This document shows positions 1-9,100 of a stretch of DNA of 64,000 nucleotides, piece after piece (position 1 is the first letter of the stretch; each line of letters begins with the position of its first letter). The DNA is from Vibrio amylolyticus (GTDB lineage: Bacteria; Pseudomonadota; Gammaproteobacteria; Enterobacterales; Vibrionaceae), in assembly GCF_023145695.1 (NCBI RefSeq), contig NZ_JAJHVV010000005.1, positions 186,001 to 250,000 of the forward strand. The letters run 5' to 3'. The notes under the pieces were generated by a model. That model made no database searches. It saw only the letters and a list, made by a program, of their open reading frames with translations, and was not told where the DNA came from. A program made the translations under genes and the position numbers.

Positions 1-1344
1 ATGCCAAACCTTCCTGAGCTTAATCCTGAAGATTTAGCAGAGTGTCGTACGCTTGGTGAAATTGTTGCTTACATGAACACTAAGATGCCTTCTGGTTCAT
101 CAGTAACCAGTAGCGCACCAGTTCAAGCTGCTCCAGTTTCAAATGGCCTAGACGCGGCTAGTTCTTTGAGTGCTGAAGTAGTTCAAAAAACAATGCTAGA
201 AGTGGTTGCTGAGAAAACAGGTTACCCAACTGAGATGCTTGATCTAGAAATGGATATGGAAGCAGATCTTGGTATCGACTCAATCAAGCGAGTAGAAATT
301 CTAGGTACCGTTCAAGACGAGCTACCAACACTACCTGAGCTTAACCCTGAAGATTTAGCTGAGTGTCGCACTCTGGGTGAAATCGTTAACTACATGAACA
401 GTAAGTTATCTGCTGTGCCGGCTGTTGCAACAGCATCTCCTGCATCAGCGCCAGTCACTAGTGGTCTAAGTGCTACTAATTCGTTAAGTGCAGAAAAAGT
501 TCAAAAGACAATGTTAGAAGTGGTTGCTGAGAAAACTGGTTACCCAACAGAAATGCTTGATCTGGCAATGGATATGGAAGCAGACCTTGGTATCGACTCA
601 ATTAAGCGTGTTGAAATTTTAGGTACTGTTCAAGATGAACTGCCAACTCTTCCAGAGCTTAACCCAGAAGATCTCGCTGAATGTCGTACTCTTGGCGAAA
701 TTGTCGCTTATATGAACAGCAAATTATCTGCTGTATCTGTATCGGCACCTGCTGCTCAACAAGTTCAGGTAGCAACAACAGGTGGACTTAACGCAGAGAC
801 AGTTCAAAAGACAATGCTTGAAGTGGTTGCTGAAAAAACGGGTTACCCAGTAGAGATGCTTGATCTAGCAATGGATATGGAGGCAGACCTAGGTATCGAT
901 TCAATTAAGCGTGTTGAGATTCTAGGTACGGTTCAAGACGAACTACCAACTCTTCCAGAGCTTAACCCTGAAGATCTAGCAGAGTGTCGTACACTAGGCG
1001 AAATCGTTTCCTATATGAACAGTAAAGGCATGAACAGCAAACTAGGTGCACCTGCTCCTGTAGAAGAAGTAGCGCAAACCGAAGCAGCTCCAACAGCGAA
1101 CGGTCTAAACCCAGAGCATGTTCAGTCAACAATGCTAGAAGTGGTTGCAGACAAGACAGGTTACCCAGCAGAAATGCTAGACCTAGCAATGGATATGGAA
1201 GCAGACTTAGGTATCGACTCAATCAAGCGTGTTGAGATCCTTGGTACGGTTCAAGATCAACTACCAACTCTTCCAGAGCTAAACCCTGAAGATCTAGCAG
1301 AGTGTCGCACACTTGGTGAAATCGTTACTTACATGCAAGGCAAA
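1..1344 (+). repeat. Tandem ACP-domain repeats in pfaA
   Basis: Four full copies and the tail of a fifth acyl carrier domain lie head to tail, with a period of 101-106 codons between attachment serines. The structured part (roughly 75 residues per unit) is nearly identical between copies. The Ala/Pro/Ser-rich linkers between units differ in length and sequence. Multiple ACPs are the family norm in PUFA synthases, and the number of copies is known to affect yield. The high DNA identity makes this a likely site of unequal recombination and of short-read assembly collapse. Confidence 0.93.
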
Positions 1345-4047
1345 CTGTTGGCGTCTGCTCCAGTCGCTAACGTTGATAAGCCTGCAACTCAAACAGTGAC
1401 ACCGATTTCTGAATCTTCAGAACTTCCTCCACACAACGAGGTAGCGCTAAAAAAGCTACCAGCGGTAGATAAACTGGTCGATTGTTTTTCAAAAGACGCG
1501 TGTGTTGTGATCACCGATGATGGTCATAATGCGGGTGTTTTAGCAGAAAAGCTGACTGCTAACGGCGTTCAAGTTGCTGTAGTACGTAGTCCACTATCTG
1601 CCGCGTCACCACTAAACAGTGAAATCGCAAGCTACACGCTAGAAAGTATTGATGATGCAGGTGTAAGTGCTGTTATCAATTCTATTGAAGCAGACCTAAA
1701 ATCTTCAAACAAAGTAATTGCAGGTTTTGTTCACCTACAAGCGTTAGTTAATTCGAAAGATGAGCAGTCGAAGTCAGGCGTTAACTTAAATGTCGATTCT
1801 AAATCGTCAATTTCAATCGCGTTCTTATTCGCTAAGCACCTAAACAGCCAACTTAATAGTGTATCTGGTCGTAGCGTATTCTTCACACTAAGCCGTATCG
1901 ATGGCGGTTTTGGTTACCTAGATGCAGAACAATTAGTGAATGCTGAGCTAAACCAAGCAGCACTTTCAGGTTTAACAAAAACGTTGAGCCACGAATGGAC
2001 AAACGTGTTCTGTCGTGCGCTAGATGCAACGCTAACGCTTGATGCTCGCCACTTAGCTGAAGCGATTACAGGAGAGCTTTTCGACATTGATACTAATACG
2101 GTTGAAGTAGGTCTAATTGAAGCTGTTGAAGGTGAATCTGGCCGTGCAACGTTGATTGCAGCAGTTCCAGGTGAAGCTGTAACAAAAAATACAGCAGCAA
2201 AACTGGGTAAGAGCGATAAGGTTCTTGTTACTGGCGGTGCTAAAGGCGTAACGTTCGAGTGTGCTTTAACTCTTGCTAAGCAGTGTCAATCTCACTTCAT
2301 CCTAGCTGGTCGTAGTAAGCATGTTACTGCAAGTGAGCTTCCACAATGGGCTCAAGGTAAGAAAGAAAGCGAGCTAAAGCCTGCAGCAATTGCACATTTA
2401 CAAGCGACAGGTGATAAACCAACACCAAAGAAAGTCGATGCGTTAATAAAGCCTGTATTAAGCAGTCTAGAAATTAATGCCGCATTAGCAGCATTTAGTG
2501 ATGTAGGCGCTAGCGCCGAATACTTAAGTCTCGATGTATCTAACAGTGAGTCTGTAGTAAATACACTGGCGAACTTCAACGACATCACTGGCTTGATTCA
2601 CGGAGCAGGTGTACTGGCTGATAAACATATTCAAGACAAAACGTTAGATGAACTGAACATGGTTTACGGAACGAAAGTCGGCGGATTAGAAGCAGTACTT
2701 AGCGGTCTTGATAGCAGCAAGCTGAAATTGGTTGCGATGTTCTCATCAGCGGCGGGTTTCTACGGAAATATTGGACAAAGCGATTACGCGATGTCGAACG
2801 AAATCTTGAACAAAGCAGCACTGCAGCTTTCAGCACGTAACCCAGAAGCGAAAGTAATGAGCTTCAACTGGGGGCCGTGGGATGGTGGCATGGTAAATGC
2901 GGCGCTGAAAAAAATGTTCGAAGAGCGTGGTGTTTACGTGATTCCTCTACAGTCAGGTGCAGAACTGTTTAGTTCTCAGCTGCTAAGCGAAACTGGCATT
3001 CAACTTCTTGTTGGTACAAGCATGCAAGGCGCTGAAGAGGAAGCTTCTGTAAAAAAGCTTAATGCGGAGTCTATGCATCTTGCAAAGAGTCCGCTGAAAA
3101 CAAGCATCACTGTGACACGTATCCTTGATCCAAAGGCTCTGCCTTTCATCAAGGATCACTGCATTGCCGGTAACCCAGTGTTACCGACAGTGTGTGCAAT
3201 CCAATGGATGCGTGAAACAGCGCAGCAATTGATAGGGGCGAACGTTAGCGTTCGCAACTACAAGTTGCTCAAAGGCGTAATCTTTGACACTGATGAAGCA
3301 CAAGAATTAATAGTGACGCTGTCACCTGTGGCTGTCAGTTCTAAAACAACGGCTAAAGCTTCGGCTAAGACGGATGTGATAAAAGCGTTGATCAGTTGCC
3401 AAGGTCGTCCGCAATACCAAGCTGAATTGTTGGTTGCTGATGCTCAGGCAGAGAGCGATGTACCGGCCTCATTGGTAAAATATTTTGATACTAGCTCAGG
3501 CTCAAAAGTAGCCACTGCAGAAACGTTGTACAGTGATGGAACGTTATTTCACGGGCCAATACTACAAGGCATTAAAACGGTAGAGCGTTTTGACGACGAA
3601 GGCCTGTTAGCCCAATGTGAAATGCCTACTGTTGCTGATAGTGATTGCGGATCTTTCATTGCAAAAAATGCGTTTGGTGATAGCCAACCATTTACTGAAG
3701 ATTATCTGTTACAAGCGATGCTAGTTTGGGCTCGTCTAAAGTACGGTTCAGCAAGTCTTCCTTCTGCAATTGGTGAGATGATCTGTTATTCACCAATGCA
3801 ATCAGGAGATAAAGGCTATTTAGAACTTGAAGTGATCAAGAGTACCGCTCGTTCACTGCAAGCGAATATTGCTCTTTATCATCAAGATGGTCGATTAAGT
3901 GCTGTTATGAATGGGGCGAAAGTGACCATCAGTAAAACGCTTAATGACGCCTTCTTAGCGAATCAACCTGAGACTAAATCGGCAGCGAAAAAGACAAAAA
4001 AGTCTAAGACAGCAGATTCTAAAACGGAAAAGGAGCTATCCTCATAG
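1..4047 (+). CDS. pfaA: PUFA synthase subunit PfaA, C-terminal part (5' end outside window)
   Basis: This is the C-terminal 1348 residues of the large multidomain PfaA subunit, which carries the growing acyl chain and reduces beta-keto groups in anaerobic-type EPA/DHA synthesis. The window opens inside an acyl carrier protein (ACP) domain, so the first ATG is an internal Met and the true start lies upstream. Four complete ACP domains follow, each with the phosphopantetheine motif LGIDSIKRVEIL; the attachment serines are S94, S200, S301 and S407. A ketoreductase domain begins near residue 737 with the nucleotide-binding TGGAKGV motif. It retains a catalytic-type Ser-Ser-Ala-Ala...Tyr pattern with Tyr929. 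Residues about 1035-1330 form a hotdog dehydratase-like end (FIKDHCIAGNPVLPT). The Lys/Ser-rich tail precedes the stop. The stop codon overlaps the GTG start of pfaB by one base, so translation is probably coupled. The N-terminal ketosynthase and acyltransferase expected in the family are out of view. Identity is very secure. Confidence 0.96.
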   Translation: MPNLPELNPEDLAECRTLGEIVAYMNTKMPSGSSVTSSAPVQAAPVSNGLDAASSLSAEVVQKTMLEVVAEKTGYPTEMLDLEMDMEADLGIDSIKRVEILGTVQDELPTLPELNPEDLAECRTLGEIVNYMNSKLSAVPAVATASPASAPVTSGLSATNSLSAEKVQKTMLEVVAEKTGYPTEMLDLAMDMEADLGIDSIKRVEILGTVQDELPTLPELNPEDLAECRTLGEIVAYMNSKLSAVSVSAPAAQQVQVATTGGLNAETVQKTMLEVVAEKTGYPVEMLDLAMDMEADLGIDSIKRVEILGTVQDELPTLPELNPEDLAECRTLGEIVSYMNSKGMNSKLGAPAPVEEVAQTEAAPTANGLNPEHVQSTMLEVVADKTGYPAEMLDLAMDMEADLGIDSIKRVEILGTVQDQLPTLPELNPEDLAECRTLGEIVTYMQGKLLASAPVANVDKPATQTVTPISESSELPPHNEVALKKLPAVDKLVDCFSKDACVVITDDGHNAGVLAEKLTANGVQVAVVRSPLSAASPLNSEIASYTLESIDDAGVSAVINSIEADLKSSNKVIAGFVHLQALVNSKDEQSKSGVNLNVDSKSSISIAFLFAKHLNSQLNSVSGRSVFFTLSRIDGGFGYLDAEQLVNAELNQAALSGLTKTLSHEWTNVFCRALDATLTLDARHLAEAITGELFDIDTNTVEVGLIEAVEGESGRATLIAAVPGEAVTKNTAAKLGKSDKVLVTGGAKGVTFECALTLAKQCQSHFILAGRSKHVTASELPQWAQGKKESELKPAAIAHLQATGDKPTPKKVDALIKPVLSSLEINAALAAFSDVGASAEYLSLDVSNSESVVNTLANFNDITGLIHGAGVLADKHIQDKTLDELNMVYGTKVGGLEAVLSGLDSSKLKLVAMFSSAAGFYGNIGQSDYAMSNEILNKAALQLSARNPEAKVMSFNWGPWDGGMVNAALKKMFEERGVYVIPLQSGAELFSSQLLSETGIQLLVGTSMQGAEEEASVKKLNAESMHLAKSPLKTSITVTRILDPKALPFIKDHCIAGNPVLPTVCAIQWMRETAQQLIGANVSVRNYKLLKGVIFDTDEAQELIVTLSPVAVSSKTTAKASAKTDVIKALISCQGRPQYQAELLVADAQAESDVPASLVKYFDTSSGSKVATAETLYSDGTLFHGPILQGIKTVERFDDEGLLAQCEMPTVADSDCGSFIAKNAFGDSQPFTEDYLLQAMLVWARLKYGSASLPSAIGEMICYSPMQSGDKGYLELEVIKSTARSLQANIALYHQDGRLSAVMNGAKVTISKTLNDAFLANQPETKSAAKKTKKSKTADSKTEKELSS

Positions 4048-6137
4048 TGACTGTTCCTTCTAATAAAGCGATGCCTTTGCGCATCGCTCTTTTAGCTCAG
4101 CCTGCAAACGCCGCTGGGCTTTCTGCCGACTTATTATCCTCACTTCCTACTGTTCAAAAAATAGTGATCGGTGACGATTTCAATCTATCGATTAATAGCG
4201 CTATTGAAGCGGTGTCTGAAGGTCATGTTATTGAGCTAACTGCGGCTTCTGGTAATTCAGGGTTGGAAAGTAGCATCTTAATGCTAAGCGCGCTAAGTGC
4301 TGCGAAAAGTAAAATTCATCCACATGCTTACTTTGCTGGTTTTTGTGAAAACAGTGCGACAAAAGCTGAGAGTGTCGAAGAAGCACTTTCACATGCACGA
4401 CGTCAACATGAAGACCTCAGCTATGATCGTGATTTTGATGTAACGACTTCTGCCCAGCAGTTTGCCCAACTGTTTGAGGTGGTAAGCGAACTATCAGGTC
4501 GAACACTGGCTAATCGGTATTGGTTTACTCAGCCGAATAGAGCACGTGTTGCGTCGCTAACGTTTAATCGCAAAAGCGAGGGCTCAACAAGTTTAATTTT
4601 GACTCAAGCGACAGGGCTACAGCCAGCTAAACCATTGCTTTCTGAAGATCGAGTGATGTTTGTCGTTAGTGGTTCAAATGAAACGGAACTTAAATCTGCT
4701 CTAGCTCAACTAAAAGTACAGCTTAGTGATTTGCCTTTAATTGACTCAAGTGAGTTTAAAGCGATTGAACTGATTGAGTTAATGCATTCGAACCTAAAGC
4801 AGTACCAGACATCGGGTTCTAAAAATGCTGCTTGTGCTGATATTGTCATTCAAGCGGTATCGGTAGAGTCTGCGTTAAAAGAGATCTCTGCGTTAGAAAG
4901 TTCACTGAGCAAGGTAATGGCTGAAAACAGTCATTACAAAACGCCCGCTGGTAGCTGTTTTTCACCGTCACCAAATAGCAAAGGTGGCGTTACGTTTGTT
5001 TACCCAGGTGTAGGCACAGTCTATCCGGGGTTGCTTCGTGAATTTCACCACTATTTCCCACAGCTTTTTGCTCGTTTAGAGCGTGAAGGTGATTTAGAGG
5101 AAATGCTGCAGGCGAGTAAAACGTACGCTGATGAACCTAAAGAGTTGTCATTAAGTGAACTTGCCATCGCGGGAGTCGGCAGTAGCTATATTCTGACGCA
5201 GTTATTGTGTGAAGATTTCGCAGTGAAACCGGATTTCGCTTTGGGTTACTCTAAAGGCGAAGCATCCATGTGGGCAAGTTTGGGCGTGTGGAAAAACCCA
5301 CACGCACTGATTGAGATGACTCAAACCAGCCCAATATTCACCACCGCGATTTCAGGTGAGCTAACTGCGGTACGTGAGAATTGGCAATTAAGCACTTCTG
5401 AACAAATTAAGTGGAATAGCTTTGTTGTTCGTAGTGATGCTGCATCTATTGAAGCTCTTCTACCTGAGTTTCCACGCGCTTATTTAGCCATTGTTCAAGG
5501 TGATACTTGTGTTCTAGCGGGTTGTGAAGAAACGTGCCGTGCTCTTCTTAAGAAGTTAGGCAAGCGTGGAATTCCAGCGAATCGGGTAACAGCGATGCAT
5601 ACTTCTCCAGCTTGGAGTCAGCATGAGCAGATTCGTGAGTTCTACACGCAACCAGTATTTGATGAACTGCCTGAGCATATTCGTTTTATCAGCGCAGCCG
5701 AAAATCGTCCAGTTGATATCGACAGTCAAAGCATTGCACTTTCAATTGCTAATACGTTTTGTTCGACATTAGATTTTACTTCATTGATTCGTAGTGCCCG
5801 TACACAGGGTGCTCGTCTGTTTATCGAAGTAGGGGCTGATCGCCAGACAAGTACGTTAATTGACAAGATCAATCGTACAGATGAAGTGTCCAGTCACTAC
5901 TGTACTGTTGCAGCGAACGCTAAGGGGGGTGAAGACATCACTACGCTATTGAAGTGTATTGGTCAGCTAATTACTCACCAAATTCCCTTGTCTATGTCAC
6001 CACTTCTTGAAGGGCTAGAGCAGCAGATAAATGATGCGAAAATTCAGCGCCAGTTATCTGCAACGAACTTACTAGTAACAAACAGTAGCTCTGCCGCAGA
6101 GAATCAAAAAAATAACCACCAAGGAGAGCCAATATGA
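4047..6137 (+). CDS. pfaB: PUFA synthase subunit PfaB (acyltransferase)
   Basis: PfaB carries an acyltransferase-like domain and is thought to influence which long-chain product (EPA or DHA) is released by the Pfa complex. The 696-residue protein has the acyltransferase nucleophile elbow in the form GYSKGE, with Ser402 as the likely nucleophile. It is preceded by the domain opening FVYPGVGTVYPGLLREF near residue 312, and a typical histidine-containing AMHTSPAW segment follows. The N-terminal 300 residues form a degenerate ketosynthase-like or linker region without a clear active site. The start is GTG at 4047, chosen because an AAGGAG ribosome binding site lies 11 bases upstream and the codon overlaps the pfaA stop by one base. 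The 3' end overlaps pfaC by four bases (ATGA). Length and order match Vibrionaceae pfa operons. Confidence 0.93.
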   Translation: MTVPSNKAMPLRIALLAQPANAAGLSADLLSSLPTVQKIVIGDDFNLSINSAIEAVSEGHVIELTAASGNSGLESSILMLSALSAAKSKIHPHAYFAGFCENSATKAESVEEALSHARRQHEDLSYDRDFDVTTSAQQFAQLFEVVSELSGRTLANRYWFTQPNRARVASLTFNRKSEGSTSLILTQATGLQPAKPLLSEDRVMFVVSGSNETELKSALAQLKVQLSDLPLIDSSEFKAIELIELMHSNLKQYQTSGSKNAACADIVIQAVSVESALKEISALESSLSKVMAENSHYKTPAGSCFSPSPNSKGGVTFVYPGVGTVYPGLLREFHHYFPQLFARLEREGDLEEMLQASKTYADEPKELSLSELAIAGVGSSYILTQLLCEDFAVKPDFALGYSKGEASMWASLGVWKNPHALIEMTQTSPIFTTAISGELTAVRENWQLSTSEQIKWNSFVVRSDAASIEALLPEFPRAYLAIVQGDTCVLAGCEETCRALLKKLGKRGIPANRVTAMHTSPAWSQHEQIREFYTQPVFDELPEHIRFISAAENRPVDIDSQSIALSIANTFCSTLDFTSLIRSARTQGARLFIEVGADRQTSTLIDKINRTDEVSSHYCTVAANAKGGEDITTLLKCIGQLITHQIPLSMSPLLEGLEQQINDAKIQRQLSATNLLVTNSSSAAENQKNNHQGEPI

Positions 6138-9100
6138 GTTCTCAGAAAGATAATGTGAAATGCAATAAAATTGCAATTGTAGGTATTGCCAATCAATACC
6201 CACAATCTGATACGCCAAATGATTTTTGGCAGAATCTACTTAATAAGAAAGACTCACGTACAACGTTAAGCGCTGAAAAGCTTGGTGCGACACCAAAAGA
6301 TTACCAAGGTGTTCAAGGCGAGTCAGACCGTTTTTATTGCGATAAAGGCGGCTATATTGAAAACTTTAATTTTGACAGCTCAGGTTACCGCGTAACGGAA
6401 GAGTCATTTAACGGTGTTGATCAAAGCTTTTTATGGGCTTTGGATACGAGCCGAAAAGCGTTAGTCGATGCAGGCGTCAATCTTAGTGCAGATGTGCTAG
6501 AGCGTACGGGTGTGATTATGGGGGCGTTATCGTTCCCAACAACACGCTCGAATGATCTGTTCTTACCTATGTACCACTCTGTTGTAGAGAAGGCCCTGAA
6601 GACGAAGCTTTCAAACGAAAACTTCCAGTTACTGCCGACCAATGAGCAACCTCAGCTACTCAATGCGATCAATGGAGCCGCTGCTCATAACGCGTCGAAG
6701 TTGGTTGCTGATGCATTAGGCCTTGGCAATGTACAGCTAAGCTTAGATGCAGCATGTGCAAGTTCGGTTTATTCATTAAAGCTTGCCTGCGATTACCTTA
6801 ATACGGGTAAGGCTGACATGATGTTGGCTGGTGCAGTGTCTGGCGCAGATCCATTCTTTATTAACATGGGCTTCTCGATATTCCATGCTTATCCAGACCA
6901 TGGTGTATCAGTCCCATTTGATAGCAACAGTAAAGGTCTATTCGCTGGTGAAGGTGCAGGTGTTTTAGTTCTAAAACGTCTCGCTGATGCTGAGCGTGAT
7001 GGCGACAATATTTACGCCGTTGTTAGTGGTATTGGTTTATCAAACGATGGCCGTGGCCAGTTCGTATTGAGTCCAAATAGTAAAGGCCAAGTACAAGCAT
7101 TTGAACGTGCGTATGAAGCGTCAAATCTAACACCAGAAAGCATTGAAGTGATTGAGTGTCATGCTACAGGTACGCCACTGGGTGACAAAGTAGAGCTGAC
7201 CTCTATGGAGCGTTTCTTTACGGATAAGTTACAAGGCTCAAGCGTACCACTGATTGGCTCCGCTAAATCAAACCTTGGCCACTTGCTTACAGCAGCGGGT
7301 ATGCCAGGGATCATGAAAATGATCTTTGCAATGAAGGAAGGCGTGCTACCGCCAAGTATTAACCTTGATACCCCTTTATCTTCTCCAGATGGTCTATTCG
7401 GTACGCAAACTTTACCGAAACAAGTTCAGTCGTGGCCAGATAAAGCAGGCAACTCTGAACGTTGTGCTGGTGTATCCGTGTTTGGTTTTGGCGGTTGTAA
7501 CGCCCACTTATTACTTGAAGCTTACTCAGAAAACAGCAGCAACAATGTATCGGTTCAGCAGCCTAGTACTAACGCCGCGACTTCTGCATTGAAGATAACA
7601 GGTCTAGCATCTCACTTTGGTTCCCTAAAAGGTGTGTGTGAGCTCGATAGTGCGATTAGATCAAACTCAAACGCGTTCATTGAACTGCCGAAGAAACGTT
7701 GGAAAGGTTTAGACCAACACCAAGAGTTGTTGAGTAAGCTTGGTTTAGATGGCGTTCCAAGTGGCGCGTATATTGATCAGTTCGACCTTGATTTCTTACG
7801 CTTTAAAGTACCGCCAAATGAAGATGATCGTTTGATCTCGCAGCAGCTGTTATTGATGAAAGTTGCCGATGAAGCGATTCGTGACGCTAAGTTAGAAGCT
7901 GGACAGAAAGTCGCAGTTTTAGTGGCGATGGAAACAGAACTGGAAATGCACCAGTTCCGTGGTCGTGTGAATTTGCATAGCCAGCTTGCTGATAGCCTTG
8001 AAAACATGGGTATTGATTTAACGGATGCTGAATATAAAGCGCTAGAAACCATTGCGATGGACAGTGTAATGGATGCGGCGAAGCTGAATCAGTACACCAG
8101 TTTCATTGGCAATATCATGGCATCTCGAATCTCATCATTGTGGGACTTCAATGGACCAGCCTTCACTATTTCCGCTGCGGAGCAGTCTGTTGCGCGTTGT
8201 GTCGATGTTGCTGAAAACCTAATGTCACAAGAGTCAATTGATGCAGTCGTTATTGCCGCAGTAGACTTAAGCGGTAGTGCTGAACATGTATTACTACGAA
8301 ACAGCATTACGCCAGTCGCTTTAACTGCCAACGACCCTAGTTCAAAGAATTCGGGTTGGAAAGTCGGTGAGGGTGCAGGTGCGCTTGTTCTGGTTGATCA
8401 AGCACACGCGGAATCAACCCAATGCCAAGCTTACGGTGAGATAAGTGCTTTGGCCTTTGGCTCTAGTCAACGTGAACACGTCGTGACTGACGAGCTTCTA
8501 ACACGCGTAGGTGTAAGTTCAAATGAGGTTTCTCTTCTTGAACTCAATGAAGCCGCTGAAAATAAAACAGCTAGCCAATTAACGAGAACGTTAGCCACAG
8601 CGACACCAATACATGCGAGTGACCGTGTTGGACATTGTTCATCAGCATCTGGTATGGCGAGCCTTATTCATGGTTTATTGAGCCTAAATGTTCAATCGCC
8701 AGCGAACGTAAGTGCATCGAAAAGAGCAGTTGTGGCAAACATCAGTGAAGGGCAGTGTTCTCAATTACTGTTAACCCAATCAAACGTTGAATCCCAATCT
8801 TTGAATGGCCGTTTAAGTAGCGAGTTGCCAAGTGACAGTAAGCGTCAATTAGTTAAGTCAGTAGCACTGGGTGGACGCGATATTTATCAGCACATCACGG
8901 AAACACCGTTAGCTGATTTGAATCAAATCCAACAAAAGTCAGCGGGTAAATTAGCGAAGAGACAAGCTACGGTTGCGACATTAGCGCAATCGAATATTGT
9001 GACTCTACAACACGCTGAAGTTCCACTGCTAGAGACGGCACAAATAGAGACGTCACAGCTTACAACAGCACAGCCTTTACATTCTTCTGCAACTATTTCT

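Noticed and set aside
1..3. ATG at position 1 as the true start of pfaA
   Set aside because: The sequence begins in the middle of an ACP domain, and the Met aligns with an internal residue of the repeated ELPTLPELNPEDL motif.
181..1344. Tandem repeats as a CRISPR array or mobile repeat
   Set aside because: The repeats are in frame, about 100 codons long and encode ACP domains with the DSIK motif.
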